Source: Welwitschia mirabilis (taxonomy: Eukaryota > Gnetophyta > Gnetopsida > Welwitschiales). From it: a stretch of DNA of 64,000 nucleotides. Below the pieces are notes generated by a model, which was given only the letters and a program-made list of their open reading frames with translations, was not told the origin of the DNA and did no database searches. Numbering within the stretch: position 1 is the stretch's first letter; each line of letters opens with the position of its first letter. The position numbers and the translations under genes are program-made. Below are positions 1 to 11,329 of this stretch, in pieces. The stretch spans positions 47,327,012 through 47,391,011 of the forward strand of contig JBOZIK010000001.1 in assembly GCA_051453625.1 (NCBI GenBank), read 5' to 3'.

Positions 1-48
<48 letters not shown>

Positions 49-60
49 AAGAGAGAGAGA
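1..60. repeat. (GA)n microsatellite
   Basis: Almost uninterrupted GA dinucleotide run from the first base of the window, broken by GGGAAA near base 47. It may extend beyond the window. Confidence 0.97.
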
Positions 61-290
61 AAAGAAAAATAATGACCATAAGCTATTATATTGTGCTTCA
101 AAGAAAAATACATGGTTACCATGATGTTCTACCACATCAAGATAAATATTTTCGAAAGGAACCTTTGGCAATGTTGGTAGCTATGAAAACTCCACTGGGG
201 GATTAATTGGCCATACTACATAAGTTCATACTCCTCTGATAGTGGTTGCACTCCTCTCATCATGGAAAAAAAAAAACTTCGAGATTAGGT
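61..290 (+). repeat. Gypsy post-pol block, copy a
   Basis: About 210 bp that recur with moderate divergence at 1028-1245 and more weakly at 21925-22090, always downstream of a gypsy integrase end where that can be seen. Shared landmarks are AAATATT..AAAGGAACCTTTG, a purine-rich CTGGGGGATTAATTGGCC segment, and TAGTGGTTGCACTCC near the end. The purine run next to a conserved block may be an old polypurine tract with the start of an LTR. The block ends at an N gap (291-474). Confidence 0.6.
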
Positions 291-474
291 NNNNNNNNNN
301 NNNNNNNNNNNNNNNNNNNNNNNNNNNNNNNNNNNNNNNNNNNNNNNNNNNNNNNNNNNNNNNNNNNNNNNNNNNNNNNNNNNNNNNNNNNNNNNNNNNN
401 NNNNNNNNNNNNNNNNNNNNNNNNNNNNNNNNNNNNNNNNNNNNNNNNNNNNNNNNNNNNNNNNNNNNNNNNNN
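291..474. other. Assembly gap (184 N)
   Basis: Unsequenced. It separates one copy of the post-pol block from a gypsy integrase end, so the order of elements across it is not secure. Confidence 0.99.
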
Positions 475-487
475 AGATTTTTCATAA

Positions 488-681
488 AAATTTGAACCTG
501 ATCAATTTGTCTTGTTATACAATACTAAAGTTCATCTTTTGACTAAAAGGTTTACCTCTAAATGGTTAGGTTCTTACCTTGTGAAGAAAGTGCATTTTAA
601 TATCTCAATTAAAATTTTAGATTTAGAGACTAAAGAGATTCAGAAGATTAATGGGTAACAGTTGAAATTATATGAATGATC
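488..681 (+). pseudogene. Ty3/gypsy integrase C-terminal end (fragment)
   Basis: One frame reads as the C-terminal tail of a plant gypsy integrase: FEPDQFVLLYN, then KRFTSKWLGSYLVKKV, then IKINGQQLKLYE with its first Gln a TAA. This matches the family pattern GDxVLLYxSRLH..GKLRSKWxGPF.V..V...G.VEI.....G..FKVNGxRLKxY seen in Athila/Tat elements, where the protein binds target DNA for insertion. Only about 65 residues survive because the upstream part is in a gap. The single internal stop is CAA changed to TAA, the frame is otherwise open, and the natural stop is TGA at about 681. Element decayed; identity secure, lineage inferred. Confidence 0.8.
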
Positions 682-1027
682 TTTAGATACAATGACGAAC
701 ATGGTAGAAGCACTTGTTTTGGAGGTTTTTCTCGATGAGGATAACTTCCTTCCTATTATTAAATGAGTTCTTTCTTAGCCTCCTCTTTTCATTAATATTA
801 TTATGTTACTTGATCATCTTTCAAACTTAACTTATGTATTACTTTATAAAGTTTCATAACTAGTTTTATACTTGGACACTTGTAGGTGGTAAGATTGGAT
901 TCACTTAATCTTGAGATATTCCTATGTTTATAGACTTCATTTGAAGGAAGATGCCTTGGTTTCTTGTATTTTTTCCGATGGTTTTAAAGTATTTAATTAT
1001 TTGGGAGTGTTCTTTTCTATCTGATGA
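682..1027 (+). other. Post-pol spacer of gypsy element
   Basis: No coding frame or repeat recognised. It lies between the integrase end and the post-pol block. The equivalent spacer in element C (21420-21925) has a similar length. Confidence 0.4.
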
Positions 1028-1245
1028 GCTATTATATTTTGTACTTTAAAGAAAAATACATGGTCACCATGATGTTCTACCACACTGAGGTAAATATTTC
1101 TAAAAGGAACCTTTGATAGTGTTTATAGTTGTGGGAACTCCAATGGGGGATCAGTTAGCCATGCTTCACGGGGCCCTACTCCTCTGATAGTGATTACACA
1201 TCCCTCATCATGGAAAAAGAAATAAACTTTGAGGTTAGGGATCAA
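1028..1245 (+). repeat. Gypsy post-pol block, copy b
   Basis: Direct repeat of 80-290, sharing AGAAAAATACATGGT.ACCATGATGTTCTACCAC (in two pieces), CAATGGGGGATCAGTTAGCC and CTCCTCTGATAGTG. The separation from copy a is about 950 bp. It sits about 350 bp after the integrase end, as in element C. Confidence 0.65.
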
Positions 1246-2830
1246 TGATATTCATGGTATCATCAGAGGCATTGCTTGTTTCCTAGACTCTTAGTATTTC
1301 TATTTGGTAATTGCACTTTTGAAGATTTAGGTGAGTTCATAAAGTGAGAGTAGGTGATTTCATTTTTAAGTAACTTATTGATTTTGACATTCATTGTTCT
1401 ATGCATTTGAAGCTTTGATTATCATCATAACCACTGCCTTTTCAAGTGAACTTTATGAAGTACATACATTTTGTCATGCATATTTACTTAGGTGATGTTA
1501 TGATGTTTTTTTTGGAAGTTTACTAGGTTAAAACTTAAGATAGGTAAACAATCTTCTTCTTGTTTCTTGTGTCCATTTCCACTCTACGTTTCTTTGATTT
1601 TTGAATTTAAGATTTCAAAGTCATTTCCACATTTTCTTATTGTTTTGTAGGACCTTAATCATTTAGTAGTTTTTTGCTATTCGATCATGTTTAATCATTT
1701 TTTCAAAAAGCATTTGAAAAACCTTAAAAGAACATCTTTTCATTTTTGAGTTTTTATGAGTTTCCTTATAGGTTATGGAGTTCTGAGTTTATCTTACTTT
1801 CATTTTCTATTTAGGCACATTCATGCAGTTTTTCTTGTAGGTTTCAACTTAGATAGTCTATTTTCTTTATCCATAGTATTTTCTTTCTTATGTGTTTATC
1901 CTTTTTTTTTTGGTTTTATTGAATTTTTGTGTAATTTTCTATCTTTCTGCATTTTTATTTTTAGAACTACTACTTAAACAATCATATTTTAACCTAATGT
2001 ATTTGGCTAACTTTTTTCTTCTAAAACTCTTTTTCATGTCCTGTCGTCCATGTGATCATCCAGACGATACTAGTCTAACGACAATCTAATTTTTTCTAAG
2101 TCATCTTAGGGCTATCATCTGGACAACGTGACTCGATGACATTGTGATAAAACCATGGTCCAAATCATTTTTCCTTGTTTTCTCTTATTTTCTTATTATT
2201 TTCATCATTCCTTTAAGAGATGATGACTCCTCTAGATAGTACCAACTTTCTGGAACTTGTCTCACTCAATTTCATTTCTAGATTCATGAGTTTTTACTAG
2301 ATTTGCAAAAATGAGGTATGTTTCTCTCCCCTCCTATTTTTCACTTTTTTCTCTCATTTTTTAGCCTTTTAACACATAGGTTTTATGTATCATTCATTTT
2401 TTTGCATTCTTCATGTTGGGACTTATAGATTTGAATTTCACTATGTATTGTTTGAGATATAAGCATTTTTGCATATCACAGGGTATTTTCATATTTTCAC
2501 CAAACTGTAGGTTAAAACATAGTAGTCCTTTAGGCAAAATTATTTAGTTTAATGTGTTTTACAACTTTGCTAGATTAGATTTTTCATTTGAGCACTTCAA
2601 ATTTTTACTTCATATGGGTCCCACTAAAAATACCGTTTTTACACTTTTCATAATTTTCTCCTTTTTTCTGTCATGTTTAGGTAATTTGGACTACATTGCA
2701 CCTTTAGGAGAGGGTAAGACATACTTTAAATATTTTTTCTAGTTTTTCATCAATTTCAAGGATCGTTATTATGCATCCATGCGATGTTTTTAACTTGTCT
2801 TTCTATTTTTCCATGATGATTTTTGTCTTT
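1246..2830. other. T-rich unclassified stretch
   Basis: Strongly T-rich on the plus strand, with only short chance ORFs. At 2040-2150 there is a cluster of related motifs of the type ATCCAGACGAT, CATCTGGAC and GACTCGATGAC. Similar ones recur at 4405-4445 and 4870-5040 inside the LTR, so this could be an LTR piece or regulatory region of the same element. No gene seen. Confidence 0.4.
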
Positions 2831-2839
2831 TTGATCGAG

Positions 2840-4100
2840 TAGGCCCTATACATATAGAGCTAGACAGGTTGAAATTAAGATTAAGGCTAAAAAGCAGGAG
2901 GTGAGTCCTTTGGTAAAGCTAGAAATTGAGCATGTAGAACCTACACATCCGTCACCTCGACACGGTCGTTCTTTGAGTATATAGACTACTAGTATTCATG
3001 TTGAGCAATATTTTAAAAACTTCATGAGCCATATAGAGCCCAAGGTAGATTAGAGACTGATAGACTTATAGCTCCATTAAATCATAGATGCACATGGATC
3101 TTATTATGTATCAGAGACGAGAGACTTCTATGATATCATTCACATAGAGAGGCAACCTGACACTCATGGTCAACTTCAGGACATGATCATTACCTTCATA
3201 TGAGATCGTGAGATATCCATACTCCCATCCCACATTACAATTATCACAGATCTTGGAGGGCTTGGGAGTATGCACATTTATTCAGCTGGTGGGACAGAGG
3301 AGCATCAATCCTATAATGCTATTTTAGATATACTAGTTGATTTGATGACTGATCGACGGGGGGTAAATGTTACCCAATAACCCTGCTTATAGAGTATTAC
3401 ATAGATGACTGATTCATAACATTATTTCATCATTTTATGACAGTCATGCCATGGTGGTGCACCTTCAAATTTTGGCAGCTTTTCAATAGGAGGAGCAGAT
3501 GAACTTGCCAACATTTATCTAGAGAAGATTCAGACCCATGATAGAGGCATGACACCTTTAAAGACTTAGTTATCCATGCTTCCTTTCAGCACTTTTTAGA
3601 TAGTTTGGGATACCTAGGCCCATGGATGGGCAGTGCATTTCACACATTTAAACATCTATTCCCTATCTACAGGATATGGATACATAGGTTCTAAGAGAGG
3701 TAGAGAGACCTTAGGTACAAAGACCTGTAGTTGGAAGTACTTTAGAGCAGATTCAAGCTCTCTTGACTAAGACCACCAAGACCATCAGAGGTTTTATGGA
3801 TAGAGGTATCTAAGCACTTGATCGTAGGATCTAAACTTTTGAGTAGACAGTTGAGTAGCGGATCCTATCCATTAAGAGAATAGTATAGCACATTAAGGAC
3901 TAGATGGTGGACATGCGCCAGCGTCTTATCTCCATTTAGTAAAGTGTGACTGTAGATATTCTTAAGGTGGTTCATGTCTAGGGTGAGGAGATAGCCAGAT
4001 CTATCTCCATATCCCTAGACATCTATTTCCCTGTGAATCTTGAGCATTCTCCTTCTTCTTCCCTTGCTTCTGAGCTAGTTGTTGAGCCCTAGTTCATCAT
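2840..4100 (+). pseudogene. Degenerate post-pol (env-like) ORF of gypsy element
   Basis: A long stretch reads coherently on the plus strand if many TAG/TAA codons are taken as former CAG/CAA (Gln). Clear segments are FYDIIHIERQPDTHGQLQDM near 3130, LEQIQALLTKTTKTIRGFMD near 3750, and a heptad-like helix around 3850-3990 (ILSIKRIV, HIKD, MVDMRQRLISI). It ends with a Ser-rich tail (EHSPSSSLASELVVEP, near 4040-4090). Its position after integrase and before the polypurine tract is where Athila/Tat elements carry an extra, sometimes envelope-like, ORF. That role is inferred from position. I see no convincing signal peptide or transmembrane segment, and a gag-like or captured protein remains possible. 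Confidence 0.45.
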
Positions 4101-4310
4101 GCATAGAGAGGGGAGTGATTTTGTATTATATTTTGTATCTTTCCTTTTATACTTTTTGTACTAAAATCTCTCTTTTGATATTATATAGACATATCATTTT
4201 TCTAGCATGGTGTATTTATTTTCTTTGATTTTGCATGATTATCTTTTGATTTCTTATAATGAGGATTTATTTATACTAAGGAAAATTTTCTATTCTTGAC
4301 TATTTATTTT

Positions 4311-4319
4311 AGTGGGGGG
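4311..4319 (+). promoter_or_regulatory. Polypurine tract
   Basis: AGTGGGGGG directly before C-TGTTTATTATG. A purine tract followed by TG is the plus-strand primer and LTR start of plant LTR retrotransposons, and sits as expected downstream of the post-pol ORF. Confidence 0.65.
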
Positions 4320-4320
4320 C

Positions 4321-5395
4321 TGTTTATTATGTTTGAGTAATTATCTATAAAAATAAAAATTCTATCACAGATTTCAGATTTTAAAACGTTTTACTAAGCC
4401 TGTTATCCCCTCCATCATCTAGACAATAACCCAGACAATCGACTCGTAAGCTCTTGGCAGGTGTTTTTTTAGTGTTTCTGATTTTCTAAAAATTTAGTTT
4501 GTATCTCTATAATTTCTACAAATCTTTTTGAGATAATTTCCTAAGGTATTTTAACTATTTTATTATCTAATAAGTTGGCTCATAAACATGGTTTATCACT
4601 TGGTTTTGTCAAGGACTGAAAAGGCTAAGTGGAGGACTATGTTATGCTACCAACTTATGCATATTTGATAAGGTATTTTGAGTTGTTTTGTATATAAATA
4701 GATAGGTAAATGCTTGATTTCTGTGGTAATGAAGAGCTAGGATGAAAAGGATAAAAACATGTAAATCTCCATGATAATTTACAACATTCTAAACAAATCT
4801 AAATACTTTACATTTTTGAAGATAACTTCTTGTAAACATTAAGGCTAATGCAATAATTGAATAATTATCAAAATTCATCATCTACATCATTATCCAGATG
4901 AATGTATAGATGATCATACCAACTAGATGCTAACTGAAGTCTATCTGGCAGTTGATGTGGATTGATTATAAAGTGGCATCATCTCCTATGTCATCTAGAT
5001 GACTAGCCAGATAACACAGTTGTAACATCTGTACTGAACATTTACTAAACTTTTACCACTTGTATTCTCCATTTTTCCCTTATGTGGTCATTATGGTTTA
5101 CCCATGCCTTTCTATCTTTGTTATTGTATGTTTGAATCAATTAATAGAGTCTTACCCTCAACTCTTGCTTATCTTTATTTGCATCTAAAATTCTCATAAT
5201 AGGAGATTGAAGGGTCTAATATCCATCTTATAGTTCTAGAGAGATGTTTTCTTGGTGTTGGACTACGTTTCCTTCATTGAGGTATGGGTACTTTGTAATA
5301 TAGATGTTATTTAATTCTTAATACAAAACATTTCCTTTTATGCTTTCAATGTGTGATCATTTCTCATCCTCATAACTTATGTTGCTTCTGATTCA
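4321..5395 (+). mobile_element. Gypsy 3' LTR (approximate ends)
   Basis: Begins TGTTTATTATG after the polypurine tract and contains a good TATA box at 4691. It holds several CATCTAGA/CCAGATGA-type motifs at 4405-4445 and 4870-5040. The right end is uncertain; GATTCA at about 5395 would supply the CA terminus. No second copy of this LTR was recognised in the window. Confidence 0.5.
4691..4700 (+). promoter_or_regulatory. LTR TATA box
   Basis: TATATAAATA about 370 bp into the LTR, the expected U3 position for the element's own promoter. Confidence 0.5.
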
Positions 5396-5491
5396 GTGAC
5401 AGTTTTTCTAGTGATATAGGTTATGAGAGCAACCTTTGTTAAGGTTGTGCTTGGTTAGTTTAGGTTAAGTGCATTATTGTTTCTTTTTCCT

Positions 5492-5731
5492 AGATTAGCT
5501 TTGCATGAGTGTATTTTATTTTACTTTCATGCATTACAAGTTATTTCTATAGATTAGGATGNNNNNNNNNNNNNNNNNNNNNNNNNNNNNNNNNNNNNNN
5601 NNNNNNNNNNNNNNNNNNNNNNNNNNNNNNNNNNNNNNNNNNNNNNNNNNNNNNNNNNNNNAGATTAGCTTTGCATGAGTGTATTTTATTTTACTTTCAT
5701 GCATTACAAGTTATTTCTATAGATTAGGATG
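5492..5731. other. 100-N gap with identical 70-bp flanks
   Basis: The 70 bp at 5492-5561 are repeated exactly at 5662-5731 on the other side of exactly 100 N. This is the mark of two contig ends that overlap but were not merged, so the duplication is most likely artificial. Confidence 0.85.
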
Positions 5732-8440
5732 CAAGTATTTCTCTTTCGAAAGCAACTCTCTTATTTCCTACTTTGGCATTTGACATATTATGACATTTGG
5801 ATTAACTCTCGTCTATATTAATGTGTTTTATTTATGCATTGTTATTTGTGATTAATAGGATTCTACTCAGGACATAAACATTGCATAAATATGCACCATA
5901 ATAGGGCAATAGATCATGGTTCTTATTCTTTTGTTTTATTTTCTATGGGATTTTGTTTTTCCTTAGGCTTATTTTATATGGGTGGATTTTCTAGTTCTTT
6001 CCTACTCCTAAGAATGTAGACTTAATTCCTTCTAAGTATTCCATACCTTTAGTAATCCTAACTTCTTCTGGATTTGATTGGATACTCATGAGGAGTTTCC
6101 CTATTTCCCTTTATTTTATTGATGAAAGGATGTAGATGGTGGTTTGTTAAAGATGATGTATGCTTTGTTGAAATCTTTGTTTATTTAAGCTTGGGATTTC
6201 ATGAACTTTTTGATGATTTTCTCCAACACATTAGATAAAGTCATTTAACAATTTAATAATAAATGGTAAGATTAGGAAGATGAGGGGAACAAGTTTTTAG
6301 GCTAATAATTGTATTGTAAGTTATTATCTTTCTTCCAAGAGAAATTGGGATGGTTTTGCCAACTTAGGTTGTAAATGTTTNNNNNNNNNNNNNNNNNNNN
6401 NNNNNNNNNNNNNNNNNNNNNNNNNNNNNNNNNNNNNNNNNNNNNNNNNNNNNNNNNNNNNNNNNNNNNNNNNNNNNNNNNNNNNNNNNNNNNNNNNNNN
6501 NNNNNNNNNNNNNNNNNNNNNNNNNNNNNNNNNNNNNNNNNNNNNNNNNNNNNNNNNNNNNNNNNNNNNNNNNNNNNNNNNNNNNNNNNNNNNNNNNNNN
6601 NNNNNNNNNNNNNNNNNNNNNNNNNNNNNNNNNNNNNNNNNNNNNNNNNNNNNNNNNNNNNNNNNNNNNNNNNNNNNNNNNNNNNNNNNNNNNNNNNNNN
6701 NNNNNNNNNNNNNNNNNNNNNNNNNNNNNNNNNNNNNNNNNNNNNNNNNNNNNNNNNNNNNNNNNNNNNNNNNNNNNNNNNNNNNNNNNNNNNNNNNNNN
6801 NNNNNNNNNNNNNNNNNNNNNNNNNNNNNNNNNNNNNNNNNNNNNNNNNNNNNNNNNNNNNNNNNNNNNNNNNNNNNNNNNNNNNNNNNNNNNNNNNNNN
6901 NNNNNNNNNNNNNNNNNNNNNNNNNNNNNNNNNNNNNNNNNNNNNNNNNNNNNNNNNNNNNNNNNNNNNNNNNNNNNNNNNNNNNNNNNNNNNNNNNNNN
7001 NNNNNNNNNNNNNNNNNNNNNNNNNNNNNNNNNNNNNNNNNNNNNNNNNNNNNNNNNNNNNNNNNNNNNNNNNNNNNNNNNNNNNNNNNNNNNNNNNNNN
7101 NNNNNNNNNNNNNNNNNNNNNNNNNNNNNNNNNNNNNNNNNNNNNNNNNNNNNNNNNNNNNNNNNNNNNNNNNNNNNNNNNNNNNNNNNNNNNNNNNNNN
7201 NNNNNNNNNNNTTCGTCTATTTTTATATTCCACTTAAAATTTTTTGGAATCTTAAAAACACTTATTAACCTAAGTAATGATGTGATCTTAAGGGTTTAAT
7301 AGGCTTTTTCCAATTTTTGAGCTCTTAGTTATACTTTCTAAGTACTCTTAAATCTTGTTTAGAGGCATGCTAAGAAAATTACCTTAGTTTATCATCTCAA
7401 CTAATTGGTGGTTATCAGTGGACAACCCATTGTAGAAGAAACTCATTTTTCTATTTGGCTTAAAACCAAGGTGGGGCTATTTTAATAGAATGTTTTTAAA
7501 TCCTTCTAAGATATAGGAGAAGGTCTCATGATCCTTCTATTGGAAATTCATGATTTCTTTTCTTAGGACATTTGTCTTATGATTGAAAAGAATTTGGAGA
7601 TGAAAGCTTTACTTAGGTTTTCCTAAGTTGCAATGGAAAGTATGGATCCTTAGACTCTAATTCACAGGAATGAAGCAAGAGTTGGATAGTGAAGGATTTG
7701 AATTCTAACCTTAATTAATGAATGGTGGTACTAAGCAAAAGTGTGTTCTTAGGCATTTTTGTTGGAGGTAATCAAAAAGGTTTACCTAGATTAGTTAGCA
7801 GCAGCAGTAAGTGTAGCTTACCATTTAGCCGCTTCTTAGATAAAATAGTAGGTTATTAATGTATTGAGAANNNNNNNNNNNNNNNNNNNNNNCCATTGAA
7901 AGGGTCTTGAAAATTTAGTGGTCATTCAGGTTTTACTATAGTTATTGTGATGAAGCAATTTGTTAATTATTTTGGTTATTTTAGAAGGCTGAGGTTTAGT
8001 CTCTTTCAGAATCATCACAAGCTCAGTTTTTAGTCTTTTGCATTCTTTCATGATTAGTAAATGAATTCATGTTACTACAAATTAGTATTTCAGATTTTTC
8101 ACAAGTCCAATGCATATAAGAACAAGGTTTAAGCAAGTCATAGAAGGGTTTTTAAGTCAAATTTCATAGAGCCTATAAGTTGGAGAGGATTCTAGATTTT
8201 TATGGAATCTGTAGTAAAAAACACAGAATGTTCTGGGATAAAAGAATGATGACGCCAATAAGGGAAGGCAACAATAGTAATCAAGTTTCAAGTCACAGTT
8301 TCAGCAAAAATAAGGTGATTTACATAGTTATTTTAGATTTTTATATGTATTGAGGTTGTAGATAATTAAACTAAGATGGGACATGAATAAAATCAAGGCC
8401 AACATTATCAAAATTGTGAGAAAGATTTTTAGAGAATTTT
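5732..8440. other. Unclassified stretch with gaps
   Basis: Contains N gaps at 6381-7211 (831 N) and 7871-7892 (22 N). The rest is AT-rich with no recognisable protein family, LTR end or RNA gene. It may be decayed interior of a retroelement. Confidence 0.4.
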
Positions 8441-8544
8441 AATGTTTTGAACAGTGAAAATGTAGGAACAAAATGTAGAAAAATACAAAAAATGTAGCAA
8501 AAAAAAAATCACATAATGTAACATAAAGTTGATTAAAAGTTTTT

Positions 8545-8746
8545 AACTCCAAAGGCAACCTGCAAACAAACATTAGACCTACATAAAATAAGTTANNNNN
8601 NNNNNNNNNNNNNNNNNNNNNNNNNNNNNNNNNNNNNNNNNNNNNNNNNNNNNNNNNNNNNNNNNNNNNNNNNNNNNNNNNNNNNNNNNNNNNNNAACTC
8701 CAAAGGCAACCTGCAAACAAACATTAGACCTACATAAAATAAGTTA
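8545..8746. other. 100-N gap with identical 51-bp flanks
   Basis: Bases 8545-8595 recur exactly at 8696-8746 across exactly 100 N. It is an unmerged contig overlap rather than a biological repeat. Confidence 0.85.
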
Positions 8747-8976
8747 GAAAATAATAAAAAACAAACTTTAAAACAAGCTAGATCCATTCAAGTAATACTC
8801 AAAGAACTAGTACCAACCATTGAAAAGAAAACTAAACATACAAAACAAAATAAAATGAACTAGTTCGGGTACCACTAAAAAAAGGACTAGTATCCCCCAA
8901 TTAAAAAATAAAAACTATGTATAAAACTTAAAAAAATAAAAACTAGTACTTCTCTGAGCTACTACCATGCCATTAT
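8747..8976 (-). repeat. Gypsy leader with ACTAGTACC micro-repeats
   Basis: Homologous to 61690-61886 of element G. Both carry repeated motifs of the form ACTAGTACC(A/C)ACCA followed by A-rich spacer, e.g. near 8808, 8862 and 8942, and both end in a tRNA-Asp-type PBS. Read on the minus strand this is the 5' untranslated leader just inside the 5' LTR. Confidence 0.6.
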
Positions 8977-8995
8977 TCCCAATAATGATGTTAAA
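8977..8995 (-). promoter_or_regulatory. Decayed tRNA-Asp primer-binding site
   Basis: The minus strand reads TAACATCATTATTGGG, alignable with the tRNA-Asp PBS TGGCGCCGTTGCCGGGG used by Athila/Tat gypsy elements. The differences are mostly G-to-A and C-to-T plus a small deletion. Context supports it: the same leader lies on one side and an LTR on the other, as in element G. Confidence 0.55.
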
Positions 8996-10335
8996 ATTTG
9001 ATTAATATAAATAACGAACAAGATTTAAAGCTAAGTTTGCACTTAGATATCATTCTTCCTAAGGGATAATATGGGTTTAGGTTTAAAATTCTACTAACTT
9101 AAACTTAATGTAAGTGACAATTTTATAGGAAAGAAAGAAGGAAAAGGAGTGATTTTAGAATTTTGTTTTAAAATTTGTTTTATGAAAAGAGGGAAGGAAA
9201 CTAGCTCCAAGTTATTATCGAGTCGTTCCTAGAAATCCTTCACTTCAATGTTGTTTAATTGTCTTTTTGTAAAATACTTAAAATCATTAAGTGCTTTTGG
9301 TTCAAATCATGGGGCATAATATCATCCACCATATGATAAATGAGGAATCTAATTAATATTTTAGCCTTAAAATAAGATAAAAAGTAAGAACTTCTAAAGT
9401 ACTTAAGATCTATGAAAGTAAAATACTTAGACTAATTGATTAAAAGGAATTTACACAACTAAAATAAACTTCATGATTAAAGTAGTTATCCAAGTATTCC
9501 GATTATAATTTCACTCATGAATTGAAATCAAAGAAAAATAACTTAATTTATTATAAAAAGAAATAACTTTATAGCAAAGAAAGAAGAAAGTAGAAGAAAT
9601 GCCTTAGTGATTCTTGAAGACTAGCTTACTCAAAAATTTGCTTAGAAAATCATTACAATTCAATGCTTGAAGGTTCTATAATTTCATAGACAAAGATGAT
9701 ATAATGAAGGGTTTATGACCCTTTTATAGTAAGATATGGGGAGAGGGATGGTTATAAGCCATTGGCTTATAACGTTAGGTGGATTCGTACATGATTATAT
9801 TAGGTAAGATAATTTTTCTTCTCTTCCATTTGGTGAAGATGCTTATGATGATGCCAACACTTAGCTTCAAAGTACTATAGCTACTGCCAACTATTAACTA
9901 TGTCATGTGTCTCCACCGTCATCTTAATTAGTCCTACAAATATCACTTTGCAAATCCTTATAATCACTACCACATGTTATTAAGAATGTAATTGATTTAT
10001 GATGTGGAATTAGCTCAAGTCCATAACTACATTTTATCCAATTTTTCATGACAAGACAAAATGTACGTTTGAAGGTAGTCTAGGTTAAAAGGTTAGTAGT
10101 GTTAGTGGTCTTAGATGAAGGCATTAAAATTTTAACTCTAATGATTATGATATTAAGGCATGTCCTTCAATTAAGCATAAGTTTCCTACAAATGTTATGG
10201 GACATAGTTAGGTGTAATTAATATGAAAATCAATATTAGACATGCTTTTATTGTGAAATTGATTACATTCATGTCTTCTATTAAGGTTAATTAGTCATTT
10301 AAACTTAACTGGAATGTCAATTTTTTCATGTCAAC
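8996..10335 (-). mobile_element. Gypsy 5' LTR, same family as element G
   Basis: Begins like the G LTR (ATCATTCTTCC, GGATATATGAGG-type segment) immediately beyond the PBS and carries a minus-strand TATA box at 9719-9729. The interior is diverged from G. The right end is uncertain and abuts the truncated 3' LTR of copia element A at about 10340, suggesting one element inserted into the edge of the other. Confidence 0.5.
9719..9729 (-). promoter_or_regulatory. LTR TATA box (minus strand)
   Basis: CTATAAAAGGG on the minus strand. The same box occurs in the G LTRs at 62554-62563 and, mutated, at 57516-57525, so it is conserved within the family. Confidence 0.55.
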
Positions 10336-10340
10336 ATTTA

Positions 10341-11023
10341 GCCTCTAAGAAAAGAACTCTTTTCAACACCCTTTAATAATTACTTAAGTAGATAATACAC
10401 AAGCCCTCCACCTAAGGATCCAAGGCCCTTTATATGGAATTAGTTCTAATTTTAGTTCACTTCACCTAGGATTAAGAATAGCATAATCATTACAAAGACC
10501 ATTACAACCACAGNNNNNNNNNNNNNNNNNNNNNNNNNNNNNNNNNNNNNNNNNNNNNNNNNNNNNNNNNNNNNNNNNNNNNNNNNNNNNNNNNNNNNNN
10601 NNNNNNNNNNNNNNNNNNNNNNNNNNNNNNNNNNNNNNNNNNNNNNNNNNNNNNNNNNNNNNNNNNNNNNNNNNNNNNNNNNNNNNNNNNNNNNNNNNNN
10701 NNNNNNNNNNNNNNNNNNNNNNNNNNNNNNNNNNNNNNNNNNNNNNNNNNNNNNNNNNNNNNNNNNNNNNNNNNNNNNNNNNNNNNNNNNNNNNNNNNNN
10801 NNNNNNNNNNNNNNNNNNNNNNNNNNNNNNNNNNNNNNNNNNNNNNNNNNNNNNNNNNNNNNNNNNNNNNNNNNNNNNNNNNNNNNNNNNNNNNNNNNNN
10901 NNNNNNNNNNNNNNNNNNNNNNNNNNNNNNNNNNNNNNNNNNNNNNNNNNNNNNNNNNNNNNNNNNNNNNNNAGAATAGCATAATCATTACAAAGACCAT
11001 TACAACCAAAGATGATTATAATA
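10341..11023 (-). repeat. Element A 3' LTR (truncated, gapped)
   Basis: Matches the right LTR through CCTTTAATAATT.CTTAAGT, CAAGG.TCCAAGGCC and ATTA.AACCAAAG. It contains a 459-N gap (10514-10972) whose flanks repeat 39 bp (10475-10513 and 10973-11011, one mismatch), probably an unmerged overlap. The part corresponding to the first 300 bp of the other LTR is missing. Confidence 0.7.
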
Positions 11024-11329
11024 CATGACTGTCACAATAGCCATTAATGCAAAATTATTACAATAACTAGGAGTTACCATGAAAATTAGTAGGTGGGAAT
11101 TACAAAGACATTGTTTTTTAAATTTTCCATCACACCAATAATTCTTCCAATAATGATAAATTTGCTTCAAGACATGCACCGCCTTTAATAGTTAGTTTTA
11201 ACAAGAGACTACGCCACTACCTTAATAGTAATTTAAATGCTACATTCTTCCATAAGAACTAGATACTTTGACTATCATAGTATAATGTGTACTTTTTTTA
11301 ATTATATCCATGCTAATATAACATGTTCT

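Noticed and set aside
1756-2089. Phe-rich ORFs that look like membrane proteins
   Set aside because: T-rich DNA gives Phe/Leu/Ser-rich frames by chance; no family pattern or codon bias supports them.
6364-7268. Open frames of nearly 300 codons on both strands
   Set aside because: They consist almost wholly of N bases of an assembly gap; the few real codons show nothing. The same applies to frames over 242-542, 10452-11009 and 25064-26164.
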